The translations under genes were made by a program, and so were the position numbers. DNA of 64,000 nucleotides. Origin: Arctopsyche grandis. Lineage: Eukaryota > Arthropoda > Insecta > Trichoptera > Hydropsychidae. Where the stretch lies: positions 28,660,001 through 28,724,000 of the forward strand of contig NC_135367.1 of the NCBI RefSeq assembly GCF_051622035.1, in the 5' to 3' direction. Shown here one piece after another: positions 13,601 through 24,410 of this stretch (its first letter is position 1; the number at the start of each line of letters is the position of its first letter). The notes under the pieces are model-generated. The model was not told the origin of the DNA. It made no database searches and saw nothing but the letters and a program-made list of their open reading frames with translations.

Positions 13601-16600
13601 AATCGCGACTTTATCACACCGAAAATAAATTTCCATTTAACTTAGCCTCGCCTCGTTGATAACAGCACATATCGTACGAACGATCAGTGCATTTCAAAGT
13701 GAGTATTTGTATTATATACGTATATTTTATATTTTATATGATATAATACAATGCGTACGTTTATACGTAGATTTCATTTACAATGGATTATTGGACGTAT
13801 TGTAATCTCGTCCATTTCCGAATGGCCGCTCATCGGATCGCGATACGAATGGAAAACGTTGCACCGTGAAAAATGGCCGCGATCCGTTTTTTGTATGAAT
13901 TTTCATCATTTCGTCGACTATAAATATAAACGAACACAATAGAGAACACAGGGGAAAGTGGGGCATGTCATCGACAATCAAACGGAAAATTTTAGGAATA
14001 TATTATTATATAGGTAGATATAAATATATTGAATACAGCCGTTCGTTCCGTTCGAATGGAATCAAATTACGTACACATTACGGATAGTGGTAACTTTATA
14101 TTGGAGGTACATTTAGATATTATATATTATGTATTTTACAAGGATCGGTGTACAATTTCGACAAATCTCCCAGTCGTGTGATTTATGAGTTAAGCCGGTT
14201 ATAAATTTTCCACGATTAATCCAATTAGGTTATTGATTTTTGAATGATTCGAAAAGATTAGGGGCGCGTACTTTGTTTTATTGTTTTGTTATTAAACTTC
14301 TCGCCGACTTGAATTTTGCTAAATTTAAAATGACTCCAAGGTTGTCTGGAACGTTGCCGGTATAAAAAAAGTAATAACCATTTTAAAACGACTTCAATTT
14401 CAATCTAATAATAATTTAATTAAGTAATTTTTAGGGGTTGAATGTCTATAAAAATGAAGAGAAATTTCTCTAAAGATTACGCAATGTACTATTTTCATAG
14501 AATTTTCATTTTGAACATAATATTTTAAGGCCCCATGTTATTGTTATTCAAATGTATACCTACATTTACGTACAATTATAGTTTGGTTTACGTAAAACGA
14601 AGTTATTTGGGTTAATTAATTTCATATTAAAATGTGAAGTAATTATTTTTAATTTATTACAATAATAAATTTTCTTAGTTCGCATACTATCCAAATAATA
14701 TTATAATATTATATATAGAATATGATAATCTTTCCATTGTAGACATTTATTTATTTATTTAATAGAAAATATCTAACATATAATACTTACAATTTACTAA
14801 AGAGTAATCGACAAACGGTGAAAAAACTGTTTATTTTGTCATTTAAGCTGTTAAATATACCAACTACCAATTAGAACATACATACATACATATATGACTC
14901 AGATTTGTATCGATAAATTGTACAACTAATAGAAAGATAAATCAAATTGTCTGTTTGCTCCAGTAGACAAAGGGACAAATTTAATTCTGTGATGCAATTA
15001 TGTAATTATAGAAAGCCCCCAAAATAGTAACAACAAAATTTTTCAAATATATTTGGACATCATCAGCTAGCATAGAGCCGTTATAAACACTATTTCTGTT
15101 TGATTTAATTCACAAATTGCTATTACATCTTTTAATTCGATATGTCCAGAATCTCGGAAAAACAGAATAAACGTATTACAGGTCACCAGTATTTTTAAAT
15201 ATTGTAAAACGTAAAACATTATATTTAATGTTTTGCAAAATATTTCTCGAGATGAAGAAAAGTGGACTATTGCCACTTTCACATATAACGGCTCATATTA
15301 TTAACCTTGGATTTGAGAAGAGAATCAAATTTAAATGTATAGTTATGTACATATATTCAATCCCTGCCCATTTTGCACAGTGACCGATTCCAATATTGCG
15401 ATATCGTTCAATTCCCAATTTAATATCAAAATATGTACACATTGGAATCTGAATATGCTATTACTCTGATTTACACAATGTGAAATTTCGACATAAATTT
15501 TGATTATGGCTATTATCTATTTAAACGTACATACATACGTGTAGAATTTTTCCCCACCCTTATATACCTATACATATAGAAAATTACTTCTTCCCCGAAC
15601 CTTAATAACATTATTGAAAATAAAACGAAAAATTATGTTATATTTAGATACATATATTATGTATGTATTTAGAGTAGATTTTAATGGGAACATTCCCGTA
15701 GGAGATGTTTTCAAATTTTATAATATAAATTTGTGAATTTGGAGAATTTTTAAATATAAAAAAAAAATTGTGTATCCATTATAAAATGATTAAATCAACT
15801 TCAATATCGTAAACCTAACTACAGGTGAATATTTAAATTCATAATATTCTACATAATAATAGCTACATTTGTTCATCTACATATTATACATATGTATATA
15901 AAAATGAATGTCTATCTAACTCGAATAGGCTCCTAAACCACTCAACCGATTAAGATGGAACTTTCAGGATTTATTGTATCCATGTCCGGAAAGCTTACGG
16001 TAAAAAAAATCGCCAAAAACGGGAACGGAAATGGGAAAAACGGGAATGAGTGGCATTGCCACGCAATAATTTCAAATGTTTTTGTGTCGCGACCTGCGTT
16101 TTTAGCGTAAAATAAAAAACCAACTCAATAATTTCAAATGTGTTCGCTATCTGCATTTTTCCGACAAACGGAAACGGGAACGAGAACGGGAACGGGAACG
16201 GGAACGGGAACGCATGCCCGATTTAGCTAGAATAATAATTTGTATATAAAAACTGAGGCGATATACATATGTATGTATGTGGATATGTGGTAGACGCGTC
16301 GACCAGTATGCTACCCACTACCCCGCTATTCCGGAAGTGGAGGGGGGGTATGGAGATGTGCTCCTGATATTGCACCTGACTTGGAACGGGTGACGTCAGC
16401 GTCAGATGCGCTGCGCGGGAGCGTATCTGCACAGGACAGATATTATACATAGTTATGTATAATATCTGTCCTGGATGTAACGTTTTCACGTTAAATAATG
16501 TAATATCAAATTCATTATTGGAATAAACATATGTAAAAACATATATGTGAATATAGGAATATATTTTTAATGATATTTGGTTTGAATTTCATGAACCTTC

Positions 16601-19600
16601 ATTTTTGTGAAAATTTATTATCCACACTTATGTATGTACATACATATAATACATACTCGGTACGACTCACACATATCATTTCATTCAATATAGGGTGTTT
16701 CAAACTACACGAATACTTTCGGTGGACGCATTTTGACGTCGACTTCGTGTTATTAAATATATGTAGTACATATTATATGTATGTATATTATAAAACTTTT
16801 GCACACATTTGATTTGGTATATTTATTTGGAAGGTATATTGTATTTTTCAAAAGACAGTGCTTTGAGAAACGACTCCTACGTAAAATATAAAACATTATA
16901 TCATATATACAGATATATATATATATATATTTGTGTAGTACAATTGTATGTACATATGTATGCATACATACATACATATGTCAAATTTCCATATTCGAAT
17001 AATAAATTATTTCTCAATTTATATTCAATTACATTTGTATTATAAATGTAAACATTTCCTTGTCATGAACTTACGTATATAAACAAAATTTAAAATACAA
17101 AATATTAGACTTTTGATAGTCAGTGCTAAAATTTTAAACATTCTGAATTTGACATAGAATTGCGACTATGTATATCTGAGATTATGTCGTTCAAAAGTTA
17201 GCAGCATACATAGATCAATGGTTAGCATGTAATGATTTTAATTGTGTTGTCACGGGTTCTATCACGTATGTTGCTAGCCAGACCTTGGATATGTGACTCC
17301 AAGGTCGATAGTCCTATCAGAGTTTGTAAATTTATCTAATTTCATTGAAATGGTTCCAGCAAATTAACAACCCTGTCCTATCCCTTACGCAAAAATTCGA
17401 GTTACCCCGATCTTCACTGATTTATAAAAATGCTGCAACGATTTGTTCATTGATGTCTCTGTGGCTGTTAATCTTTTACCATAGATGTCGTGCTAAGTAA
17501 ATAGGTGTACATCTGTTTAAATATATATATATACAGTCCCACGACAGGAAATTAGAGCACCCGATTGAACAGCCGCTCTACGTTCATTTGTGACGCTCAT
17601 AAATAACTCACTATGGGACCTTTTGGGCACATTTTGTAAGCTCATCCTTAAAGGCAACTCTATTCACTGACAAAATATAGCGGTACATTATCCTTCAAAA
17701 TGTCTTCAAAAATAAAAGAAAGATGTTAGAAGTCAGTTTGCTTCTGAATTACGTTAAGTGTTGCTGTGCGTTCCTGCGAAGATTAATAATTATTTCGATA
17801 CCGCGTATATGACATATTTATTTTGTATGTTTAAAACTATCTAAAAAAATATCCCACGTACAGCATACCGCATCCCTCGCTGTGTGATCGCGCCCTTATT
17901 GTGGCATTGCAACCCATCCCGGGTTCAGCTAGTAATTAACAAATAATTTCTAATCTGTATCAGTCATCGCGTTGGAGCAATATTATAAACGATGATTGAT
18001 TGAATAAAATAATAAAATAAAATATAATGTATGTCAGAAATATATGAAATTTTGTATGACCTCCAAAATTATGAAATAATTAAATGTTAATAAAAATATA
18101 TATATGTACATATGTCATTTTAATTTTCGCAAGAAATCCATTCTTGAAATAATTTCTTAAGCAGGATATAATGGATGCTTAAGACTACGAGCCATTGATT
18201 TCAAATAATTGAAAGTGTACAACAATGTGTTTTAAAATTGAAGGTCAAATCGACGTCTTTTTAAAACATGACATTTCGACATAAGCCCTTTTGGATCAAA
18301 GCTTCGCATATACGTATAATATTAGACAAATGTATATTTAAACCTTATTTTGTATTCTCTCCGAAATATTGCACATCAAATTGAAGTTGTGACGTTTTGC
18401 GCAGGATCGCAGGAGGAGGGGGGCCAAAGCAGGGGGCAGATCACCCCCGCTGGGGGCTGAAAGCGGGTCCCCAGCTGGGTCCCCGGGCAAGCCCCCTGTG
18501 AGCCCAGCCAAAGGAATCGTACAGGGGCATCCTGTCCTGGATCCTACCGAGCCAGACGAGAGGAATCCAGATATCATACCAGATCAAATAGACGGAGATA
18601 TACAGGTAGGACGAAATGCCGACACGAATATATTAATATATTTTTGGAAAGTTTATGAAATTTTAATGTCGTTTCGCTCTGCAGCAGATTGATTATATGA
18701 GGAAGAGACAACATGTGTCTACGATAGAGACCAGCTCGCCTAGTAGGGGTATGGGGCCAGGGGGGCGAACTGTCCCCGTGGCGCAGCCCCGTCTGCTGGG
18801 GGCTCCAGCGGGCATTACTTACCGCCCCAACAGGAATGGGGGACCTCTGCAGGATATGCAGCATCAAGCTATGCAACCCAACAATATGGTATGTATGATA
18901 GAATTATTCTGAAGTGTGAAAGTGATCGTTGTATGTATGGATCTTATCAAAATTTTCCAATTTTTAAATTGGATCTTATCTATCATTTTCTCTTTCCTGA
19001 CTCTCTCTCTTCCTTTCTCTCTTTGAGAACCACCTTTCAAACCTAACGTGCTTCTTTCAAAATGTATATTTTCTGTTAGCTTAGTACTTAATTTTCAATA
19101 TAAAATACCCAATCGATTTATTTTATTATTATATATTATTAGCCCTTTGAGTGATGTCGTCTTTTCTGTTGAAAGCCCATCATGCTGAAAATTTTGCCAA
19201 CATTTCCAACTAGAATTATTTAGAAATCCAATAGAAAGCGGGTATAAAAATTGTAGCTAATCCAAACAAACCCTAGATAACTACCGCCGAGGATTTCGAG
19301 TGTTGTAACGGTGTGTTTAGACTCTCTAATATATGTATCTTGCAACAATATAAAACAAACAAAATAAGTATATTAATGAATGTATTTTTCCAAAACTAGT
19401 TCCATCTTCTTGATTGTTGTTAAAATTTAATGCCCACAATCTAAATGCCAAGCCACAATCTAAAATACTCAGCAATTAGGGATTTCCATCGAGAAATTCT
19501 GCTATGGTCATTAATTCAGAAATTCCAGAGTATACCAGTCTTTATAAACCTTGACACAGATTACACGACCCATGTTCAATGCATTTTTTTTTTCAATGCT

Positions 19601-20595
19601 ACCTGGAAAGGCTTAGCGAATAGTATTCTTGTTTATTTTGTACATGCTCAAAATACAACGCCTATCGGCGTTTTTCATTTTTTGGCACAACACCGATCGG
19701 CGTTGGTCAGCATTCAAAGGGTTAAAATATGACTTACATTTTAAATGTATTCACAGTCACATTCAATTGTACGAATTTTTAGATTTTAAAAAATAAATTT
19801 ACTTTAAAATAAGATTTATTTTCACTTAAAATATTTAAAAACTTATATGCAAAATAGTACGTAATTTAAGTTCAACGAATTCAAACGACTAATATTATGC
19901 TTACATGTATCACATCCATCGCCTCGATTTATATGTAAATTTTTCCATACGAGTTCTATACAGAACATATATTTCCATTGGCGTTAAAATATTTCAATTT
20001 TACACTAAAAATATTACAAAATCTACTTTTCAAACTTCCAAACCCTTTCACGTACACTTTTCATCCCCTGGCGTGTAAGATGGATATAACATTTCCAACG
20101 TCACTACGAGAGTTACCTACACAGAAAGTAGCAAGTTTAAATTGACAAACTTCACAAACACGTACAGGACATCTTTCTACTGACAAACTTCCATCTTTAT
20201 ACATATAATACAATGTCATTATTTACATGAATCTATTTAATTTAATGCATTTTGTGCAGATTCCACCACCAATGGCGTATAGCACGCTACCTAGGGGTGG
20301 GCATTGGCCCCCATATGGGGGCACCATAGCGGGCGTGCGCCCCCTGCCCCAACCGTACCCTGCAATACCCCTCCAGCACCTCAGGACACTACCCAGAGGA
20401 TACTCGGCTTCGCCCAGAATCACTCAAGACGACCATCGAGTGGTACAACAGCAGCAGCAGCTACAGCAGCAAACGTACGCCATAAATGGCGATGCAGGAA
20501 ATTCGCCAGGTCCTGCCAGCGACGAAGATGCAGCAGCTTCCACCCCGGAAACACCCCTGATGATCGCCAGGGACAAAAGGGAAAGTACAGTCTGA
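1556..20595 (+). CDS. Sidestep-family receptor, C-terminal half (six spliced exons, 5' end outside window)
   Basis: Six exons join in frame with GT..AG introns: 1556-1689, 1778-1958, 7217-7335, 18405-18605, 18685-18888 and 20260-20595. With one base from an upstream exon they encode about 391 residues and a TGA stop. Order: FN3 domain, transmembrane helix, cytoplasmic tail of about 250 residues ending KRESTV. Seen: phases match at every junction (phase 1 into the first exon, phase 0, phase 1 into the membrane exon, then phase 0). Known: Side proteins carry several Ig domains, one membrane-proximal FN3 domain and a transmembrane helix, and bind Beat proteins in neuron recognition in Drosophila. 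Inferred: family membership from the FN3 motif (HNCS, EGFNGGLPQTF, YNPKGRSEPVV) and domain order. The paralogue among Side members cannot be fixed here. The Ig exons and start codon are outside the window. Extra or alternative exons inside the 11-kb intron cannot be excluded. Confidence 0.85.
1778..1958 (+). CDS. Side-like exon: second half of FN3 domain
   Basis: It is separated from the previous exon by an 88-bp intron; the acceptor is TTCTTGTGCAG. It encodes 60 residues plus one base, with an NLT sequon, then FAASGLEPGHHY and VVAYNPKGRSEPVV. These correspond to the later beta strands of an FN3 fold (the tyrosine and the N-x-x-G-x-S turn). The donor GTAAGG at 1959 leaves a single G, which combines with AT of the exon at 7217 to give Asp. 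Read straight through, the frame stops at about 1981. Confidence 0.85.
2390..2712 (-). mobile_element. Jockey-like LINE 3' end
   Basis: On the minus strand it matches the 3' end of the longer copies at 9597 and 54372 (ACCTGAAGGGTATAGGCATTTTGTTG on +, spanning 2690-2712, and the tail near 2410). It is 5'-truncated and non-coding. Confidence 0.65.
4853..5131 (+). mobile_element. RTE LINE 3' fragment
   Basis: The translation MTRVVNIVDRVK, then LKWQWAGHVARRMD, matches the C-terminal end of the intact RTE at 36074. It then runs to a TGATGATGA tail at 5118-5129. Internal stops and frame changes show decay. It is the same family in opposite orientation. Confidence 0.85.
6683..6900 (+). mobile_element. 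Jockey-like LINE 3' end
   Basis: Reverse orientation relative to the copy at 2390. It shares AATTGTAAATAGGTTTTTGA, ATGATCAGTAGAT and the ending GTGAACATAATTTCGTAATA. Only about 220 bp of 3' UTR remains. Confidence 0.65.
7217..7335 (+). CDS. Side-like exon: juxtamembrane stalk and transmembrane helix
   Basis: The acceptor is TTTTAATTTCAG and the donor AAG|GTACG. The exon completes an Asp codon and encodes 39 residues: a short stalk (SPHTAFKFTP), a hydrophobic run from MMSVVAG to FIIFILL of about 23 residues, then RNQCTK. The next exon continues with DRRRRG, so there is a strong positive stop-transfer on the inner side, as in a single-pass type I receptor. If the donor is ignored the frame stays open to a TGA ending at 7539 and would add about 68 residues (see findings). 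Confidence 0.88.
9597..10300 (-). mobile_element. Jockey-like LINE, 5'-truncated, with RT C-terminal remnant
   Basis: The reverse strand of about 10030-10170 reads LILPLLNYASPVWINASN, then LEIQNKSIKIINNTPIYTR. This is the typical post-RT region of Jockey-clade ORF2 proteins. It is followed by a 3' UTR shared with three other copies in this window. The boundary near 10300 is approximate; weaker similarity may extend to about 10750. Confidence 0.7.
11625..11795. repeat. dispersed repeat, copy 1 of an inverted pair
   Basis: The reverse complement of this stretch resembles 15085-15245: ATGTTTTGC, TTTTTAAATA(C)TGGT, TAATACGTTTATTCT and CGATATGTC-like blocks occur in matching order. The family is not identified. 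Confidence 0.55.
12181..13345 (+). repeat. family G repeat, copy 1, split by a hAT insertion
   Basis: 12181-12530 and 13118-13345 together align with the copy at 24785-25345 (shared AAGACCCCAGTATTTTT, CATAGGTAAGACCAACAGG, TCTCTCGCATTGATT, GAAAACCACATAGTTATTAC). No termini or coding capacity identify the family. Confidence 0.7.
12531..13117. mobile_element. 587-bp non-autonomous hAT element
   Basis: The ends are CAGTGGTGTAGCAAAG and GGCTACGCCACTG, inverted repeats of the widespread CAGTGGCGTAGCC hAT type. The flanking octamers aagtgaac and aagcgaac form an 8-bp target-site duplication with one mismatch. A G-run/C-run near 12545-12592 would fold into a hairpin. There is no transposase frame. 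Confidence 0.85.
15085..15245. repeat. dispersed repeat, copy 2 of an inverted pair
   Basis: Inverted relative to 11625-11795, about 3.3 kb away in the same intron. No terminal structure or coding capacity was seen. Confidence 0.55.
15897..16230 (+). mobile_element. Helitron-like element with GGGAAC repeats
   Basis: It begins near TATAAAAATGAATGTCTATC and continues with GGCTCCTAAACCACTCAACC, a start common to arthropod Helitron-like repeats. It ends GCCCGATTTAGCTAG before AATA. A (GGGAAC)n minisatellite fills about 16155-16212. There is no Rep/helicase frame, so it is non-autonomous. The class rests on the CTAG end and the general look. Confidence 0.45.
16432..16473. repeat. perfect 42-bp palindrome
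   Basis: Two 20-base arms, starting CAGGACAGATATTATACATA and ending in its exact reverse complement, are separated by GT. It lies in a GC-richer stretch within the 11-kb intron. Confidence 0.9.
17205..18025 (+). mobile_element. tRNA-derived SINE, interrupted by a nested insertion
   Basis: The head has AATGGTTAGCATGTAATG (A box) and GTCACGGGTTCTATCAC (B box). It is followed by the shared central domain CTCCAAGGTCGATAGTC-CTATCAGAGTTTG (17302-17330). The left part runs to about 17520. The tail resumes at about 17937 and ends GATTGATTGAATAAAATAAT. The order matches the unbroken copy at 52453-52834. Confidence 0.75.
17521..17936 (+). mobile_element. about 415-bp insertion within the SINE, Helitron-like 3' end
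   Basis: Its limits come from comparison with the uninterrupted SINE at 52453. The insert ends CATCCCGGGTTCAGCTAG before TAAT, the CTAG|T ending expected of Helitrons. The left boundary lies in a TA repeat and is approximate. No protein frame is present. Confidence 0.5.
18405..18605 (+). CDS. Side-like exon: basic and Gly/Pro-rich start of cytoplasmic tail
   Basis: The acceptor is CGTTTTGCGCAG and the donor CAG|GTAGG; length is exactly 67 codons. It begins DRRRRGAKAGGRSPPL, continues with SPAGSPGK-type Ser/Pro/Gly repeats, and ends in an acidic stretch (DPTEPDERNPD, DQIDGDIQ). It is much more GC-rich than the surrounding intron. There is no recognisable globular domain, so it is probably disordered, with several Ser-Pro sites that kinases could use. 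A second AG seven bases into the exon (GATCGCAG) is out of frame for splicing and is not favoured. Confidence 0.82.
18685..18888 (+). CDS. Side-like exon: cytoplasmic tail, middle part
   Basis: The preceding intron is only 79 bp. The acceptor is a tandem NAGNAG (GCAGCAG), so the exon may begin with or without one Gln codon. It encodes 68 residues: QIDYMRKRQHVSTIE, then Gly/Pro-rich sequence (SPSRGMGPGG, LLGAPAGITYRPNRNGG), then QDMQHQAMQPNNM before the donor ATG|GTATG. The two Tyr residues (DYM, TYR) are possible phosphorylation sites; that is inference only. Phase is 0 at both ends. Confidence 0.82.
18889..20259 (+). other. last intron of the Side-like gene
   Basis: 1.37 kb. The donor is GTATG and the acceptor TTTTGTGCAG. 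A CT-rich run lies at 18985-19025. No repeat or exon was recognised in it. Confidence 0.5.
20260..20595 (+). CDS. Side-like last coding exon with PDZ-binding C-terminus
   Basis: The acceptor is TGCATTTTGTGCAG. It encodes 111 residues and a TGA stop. Features in order: IPPPMAYSTLPRGG, Pro/Tyr-rich sequence (PLPQPYPAIP), the run VVQQQQQLQQQ coded by CAG repeats, an acidic/Ala patch (SDEDAAAS), then TPETPLMIARDKRESTV. The last residues fit the class I PDZ ligand rule S/T-x-hydrophobic-COOH (S-T-V). This suggests that a PDZ scaffold anchors the receptor at a membrane site. The overlapping 155-codon frame in another register is a shadow of this exon. Confidence 0.85.
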   Translation: MPPPMAYSTLPRGGHWPPYGGTIAGVRPLPQPYPAIPLQHLRTLPRGYSASPRITQDDHRVVQQQQQLQQQTYAINGDAGNSPGPASDEDAAASTPETPLMIARDKRESTV

Positions 20596-21375
20596 CAAAC
20601 GACCCAACTCTAAGGCTCCATGGATCCTTATCTGCCACTCGGTGGATGTGTATAAACTGTTTTTATCAAATCCGTGTCGATGAAAGCGTACGCCCTCACA
20701 TGCAAGTTTTCTTAAATAGATTTTTTATATATTTGATTTTTTCTATGCAGATGTTCAATTCGGCACAGTGACGTCCCAAATGTGTAAGAAAAGTTGGTCG
20801 GAGTAAGGTTGGTTTATAAATTGAAGTGCTTGCAAATTCGACTCATATCAAAGTGCACTGTTGACGTTTTAAATTTAATATGAACGATTCAATTTTATCA
20901 TTTTTTATATTGAAAAAAAAACGGTACAAGGTGTTAAATATAATATAAATATAAAATTGACATTAATACATTAATTCATATAAAAAATCAATGTATATAT
21001 TAATTTTGTATCAATTACGTATGACTTCCTACGGTACGTTTACGATTGAGTGAAAAAACTAATCCGCATAGTGAATTTGTTAAGTTTTTATTATTATTTT
21101 TTATGTGATGATGGTAATGATAATATAATTATTTATTAGAAATAATTTTATTGTTATCAAAATATTAATATTGGAAAAAGAATTTCTGAAAATGATATAT
21201 CTACGTTATTTGAATTTATAGTCTTTGTATTACAGTGTCTCAAACTATTATATATGTACATGTATTAAATATGATACAAAGCAAAAGGAAAAATGGATCT
21301 AATTTTCACAGTTAAATAAAAATAGAATCCAATCACTTTAGTACTTTTTTATTTAATGAAAAAACACATCTCTCA
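20596..21375 (+). other. probable 3' UTR and downstream flank of the Side-like gene
   Basis: AT-rich, and no repeat family of this window was recognised in it. An AATAAA hexamer lies at 21315-21320 and an ATTAAA near 21263. Either could direct polyadenylation, but nothing in the sequence decides between them. Confidence 0.3.
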
Positions 21376-22000
21376 TCAGACTTGGAAGTTTGATAAAAGA
21401 CGTAGATATAATATATTTTCATTTGCGTATAATATAATATATACATATTTAATATGAAATTTTTCCGAGACTGATTGTTTTAAAATATTTCCGTTGATTT
21501 TTTCAACACTTGTCCGTCTGTCCGTCCGTGTCATCGCCACGCTTCGAATCTCTTCAATGGAGTTTTCACAAAATTTGATAAGCCCTTTCATATATGTATG
21601 TGGGCCTTTCGGAATTGTTAGAGCGGATCCCTCTTCATCCCCCACCCATGCACTTTTTGGGCCACACACACACGACCCATTCGGGCCAAAATGGCGGTGG
21701 ATGGCCCTAACCGATATTACCCCGGAGGGTTGGTACATTTGTCCGTAGAGCCTCCAGTTAGGGGCCCTTACGTCGACCGTAACTCGACCTCAAGGGCTCC
21801 GAAACCTATCATTGACGGACCTTCATCACAATAAAAGATACCTTCAGCTTGGGAAGCAAACGCGCGCCAAAATTGAATCTATCTCCGATGGTTAATTAAG
21901 TTTACAACCCCTGGCCGCTAAAAATACCACTATCGGAAATACATACACCCCTCAAAAGTCGATCGGCCTTACTTTATTTCAATGGATTGATGAATTTCAC

Positions 22001-22345
22001 TATTTAGTAACCTCTTCTTACTTTCACTTACGATCACTAGTCAAAAAAAATTTTGGGCTCTTATCCGATCGTTTTCATACTGTGCCATTTTGCTCGGTTT
22101 GGTCATCAGTATAAGTTGAAATAACATCCGCCATTACGATGGTGAAAAAACATCGTAATAGACACGTTTAAAAATTCTCCCTCGTATTTCTTCCTGACGT
22201 CTATCTTCCAAATTGATCGTTCAGACTTTTGGTCCAGTTCGTTCGTTTTAGCCTCTTCTTACTTTATACCCCTTTTCGCCACCATCTCGCTATGTCAAAT
22301 TTTAATTGTTTAAACGCCTCTAACTTTTTCTTTTTTACTTTTCAT
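22001..22345 (+). repeat. family A interspersed repeat, copy 2
   Basis: It shares TAACCTCTTCTTACTTTCAC, TTATCCGATCGTTTTCATAC, TTGCTCGGTTTGGTCATCAG and the end TTTTAATTGTTTAAACGCCT with the copy at 41521. Copy 3 follows about 70 bp later in the same orientation. Confidence 0.75.
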
Positions 22346-22413
22346 TTTTAGTCAATGTTTTTTAAGTGTAAACTTCTTTAGGTGCAGTGCGAAAAACACT
22401 TATGAATTTGTGT

Positions 22414-22745
22414 ATTTTTACAAACCTCCTTTACGTTTCACTTACGATTACAATTCAGGAAAAAATTTGCCTCTTATCCGATCGTTTTCATATTTTGCCA
22501 TATAGCTCATTTTGGTCATCAATATAATTAAATGGATCCTACGCCATTACGATAGAGATAAAATATCGTTTAAAACGCGTTTGAAGCTTGCAAACTTGAA
22601 ATCTGGGTGACGTCTATGTAGTCTTTAGTTTTATGCATAGATGGCGGTAGTAAAATAAAATTATTGATATTTTTATTCAAAATAATAATTTATATATCTT
22701 AATATTATATACAAAACTAAAAAAAAGGTTTGTTTTTTTTACCCT
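22414..22745 (+). repeat. family A interspersed repeat, copy 3 (short-core subfamily)
   Basis: Almost identical to 59793-60115 over about 320 bp. It begins TTTTTACAAACCTCCTTTAC and includes ATAGATGGCGGTAGTAAAAT. It shares the CTCTTATCCGATCG core with the longer family A copies. Confidence 0.8.
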
Positions 22746-24410
22746 TTTTAACGGTATTTTGGGTGTTAATTATCACTACTAAGTTAAACTGCCCCTTCTT
22801 CCTTCAATTTATTATTTCATTACTAGAAAGATTAGTGCATGGCCCCACATATGTATGTATGTATGTATATCTGATTTATTTCTTACAAAATTAGCAATTA
22901 TTTCTAATTTTTAAAGATATTTTAATCAAATTTTTTAAATTATTTGAAACTACTTTCGTCATATTTGTTCGAACGTAGTTAAAAGAGAAAAAAGAAGCTG
23001 AGAGTTTTCCTGCTCTCTACCTCACTATTACGCTCACTTTACTACGTATACAGTGTATTTATAAAGTGTAGTTTTCAAGTGTTCATTAAAAATTGTTCTC
23101 TTCCTATTATACAAACCTCTATCTGATGTTCTATAAATAAATAATAAACAAAAACGAAATCATTGATTTATCATGCATGATTTCGGCCGATGGAAAACTA
23201 GTTTCAATGAGATTTCACTGACGTATAAGTGTTGTAACAGATTGGTCGTAATTTTCGTTTATGGAATTAATTGCAAATGAAACTATTGAATTTATTCAAT
23301 CGTTGCCAAAGGCACTGTAGTTAAATTATACGTACGGTTAAAATGTACCATTTTAAATTTATATACATATATAATATATGAAATATATTCTTTTTATTAT
23401 ATGGTTGTGAATAAATCAATCTGTAAACTAAATCTACCTATTAGATAAAAGTTGTATATAAAAAAAAAATATTATTATAAAAATTTAAGAAAATGTTAGG
23501 TGCTGTATAAAATTAATTAAAAATATTGTATACAATATGTACAAATGTAATTAAATTTTTAAATGTATGATATTTCTAAATTAATTTTTCCAAATACGTA
23601 TAAAACAATTACTACACACATTGATCTATAATTTTTCGACGTTTCACAATTAAGTAAAGATGAAAAAAAACCACGCCCATTTTTAAGGGACGTACATATG
23701 AATGTAAATAATAAATATACAAACGATCGTGCTATTGATAAAACGATATATGGAATAGTTACGATACCTTAATGTTTAATGAATAAATAAAAATAAAAAT
23801 CAGCCAAATTCATATATTGTACTTTTGAATATATTTTATTTAACGATAACTTATACATTTCCTATACATATATGTACATGCATACATATTACGACGATAC
23901 GATAAATGAACTCTTTTTTATTTATATTTTAAAAATAGATTTTCTCCAATAAAATGACAGTCGTTTACTATACATATTATTGTGTAAATATTTATTGCAA
24001 GAAAAACAGTAATCGGATTTAAATGAGACGAATCAAAACATTTTTTTCTATGAAAATTTTGTATAATATAAGAGCGTAAGATTTTTTGTATTTAAAATAC
24101 ATGACTCTAGACATACCATTACGTCGTAAGTTGTAACTATTACACTGTTAAGTTATTATGGAATGTGGAAAAAAAGATTAAGAAAATAAATAAACGTAAC
24201 TGTACTGTTTTTAATCATAAGTTGATTTGTATAAACCGAATTATCAAAAGGAAAATTGTAAAAAAAAATAATATGAATGAGTAAGATTTATATGTAAGAT
24301 CAAATCCACTGCTGTGAACTATAAGTGAAAATTAAATAAAATGAAAATATCAAACAATGACTTTTATTTATAATGAATGATATTAGGAGTTTAATCCAAA
24401 TAAAACATAT
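22746..24410. other. AT-rich intergenic DNA, no gene seen
   Basis: Only microsatellites (ATGT repeats near 22850) and AT-rich sequence are visible. No splice-linked frames or family matches were recognised. Confidence 0.4.

Larger units (their letters stand above)
7336..18404 (+). other. 11-kb intron of the Side-like gene
   Basis: It contains, in order: an open GC-richer stretch to about 7830, a Jockey fragment (9597), a pair of inverted repeat copies (11625 and 15085), a family G repeat carrying a hAT insertion (12181-13345), a Helitron-like copy (15897), a 42-bp palindrome (16432) and an interrupted SINE (17205-18025). No additional coding exon was recognised. Confidence 0.5.

Noticed and set aside
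20304-20771. 155-codon frame overlapping the last receptor exon
   Set aside because: It is a different register of the coding exon; the splice-consistent frame ends in ESTV at 20595.
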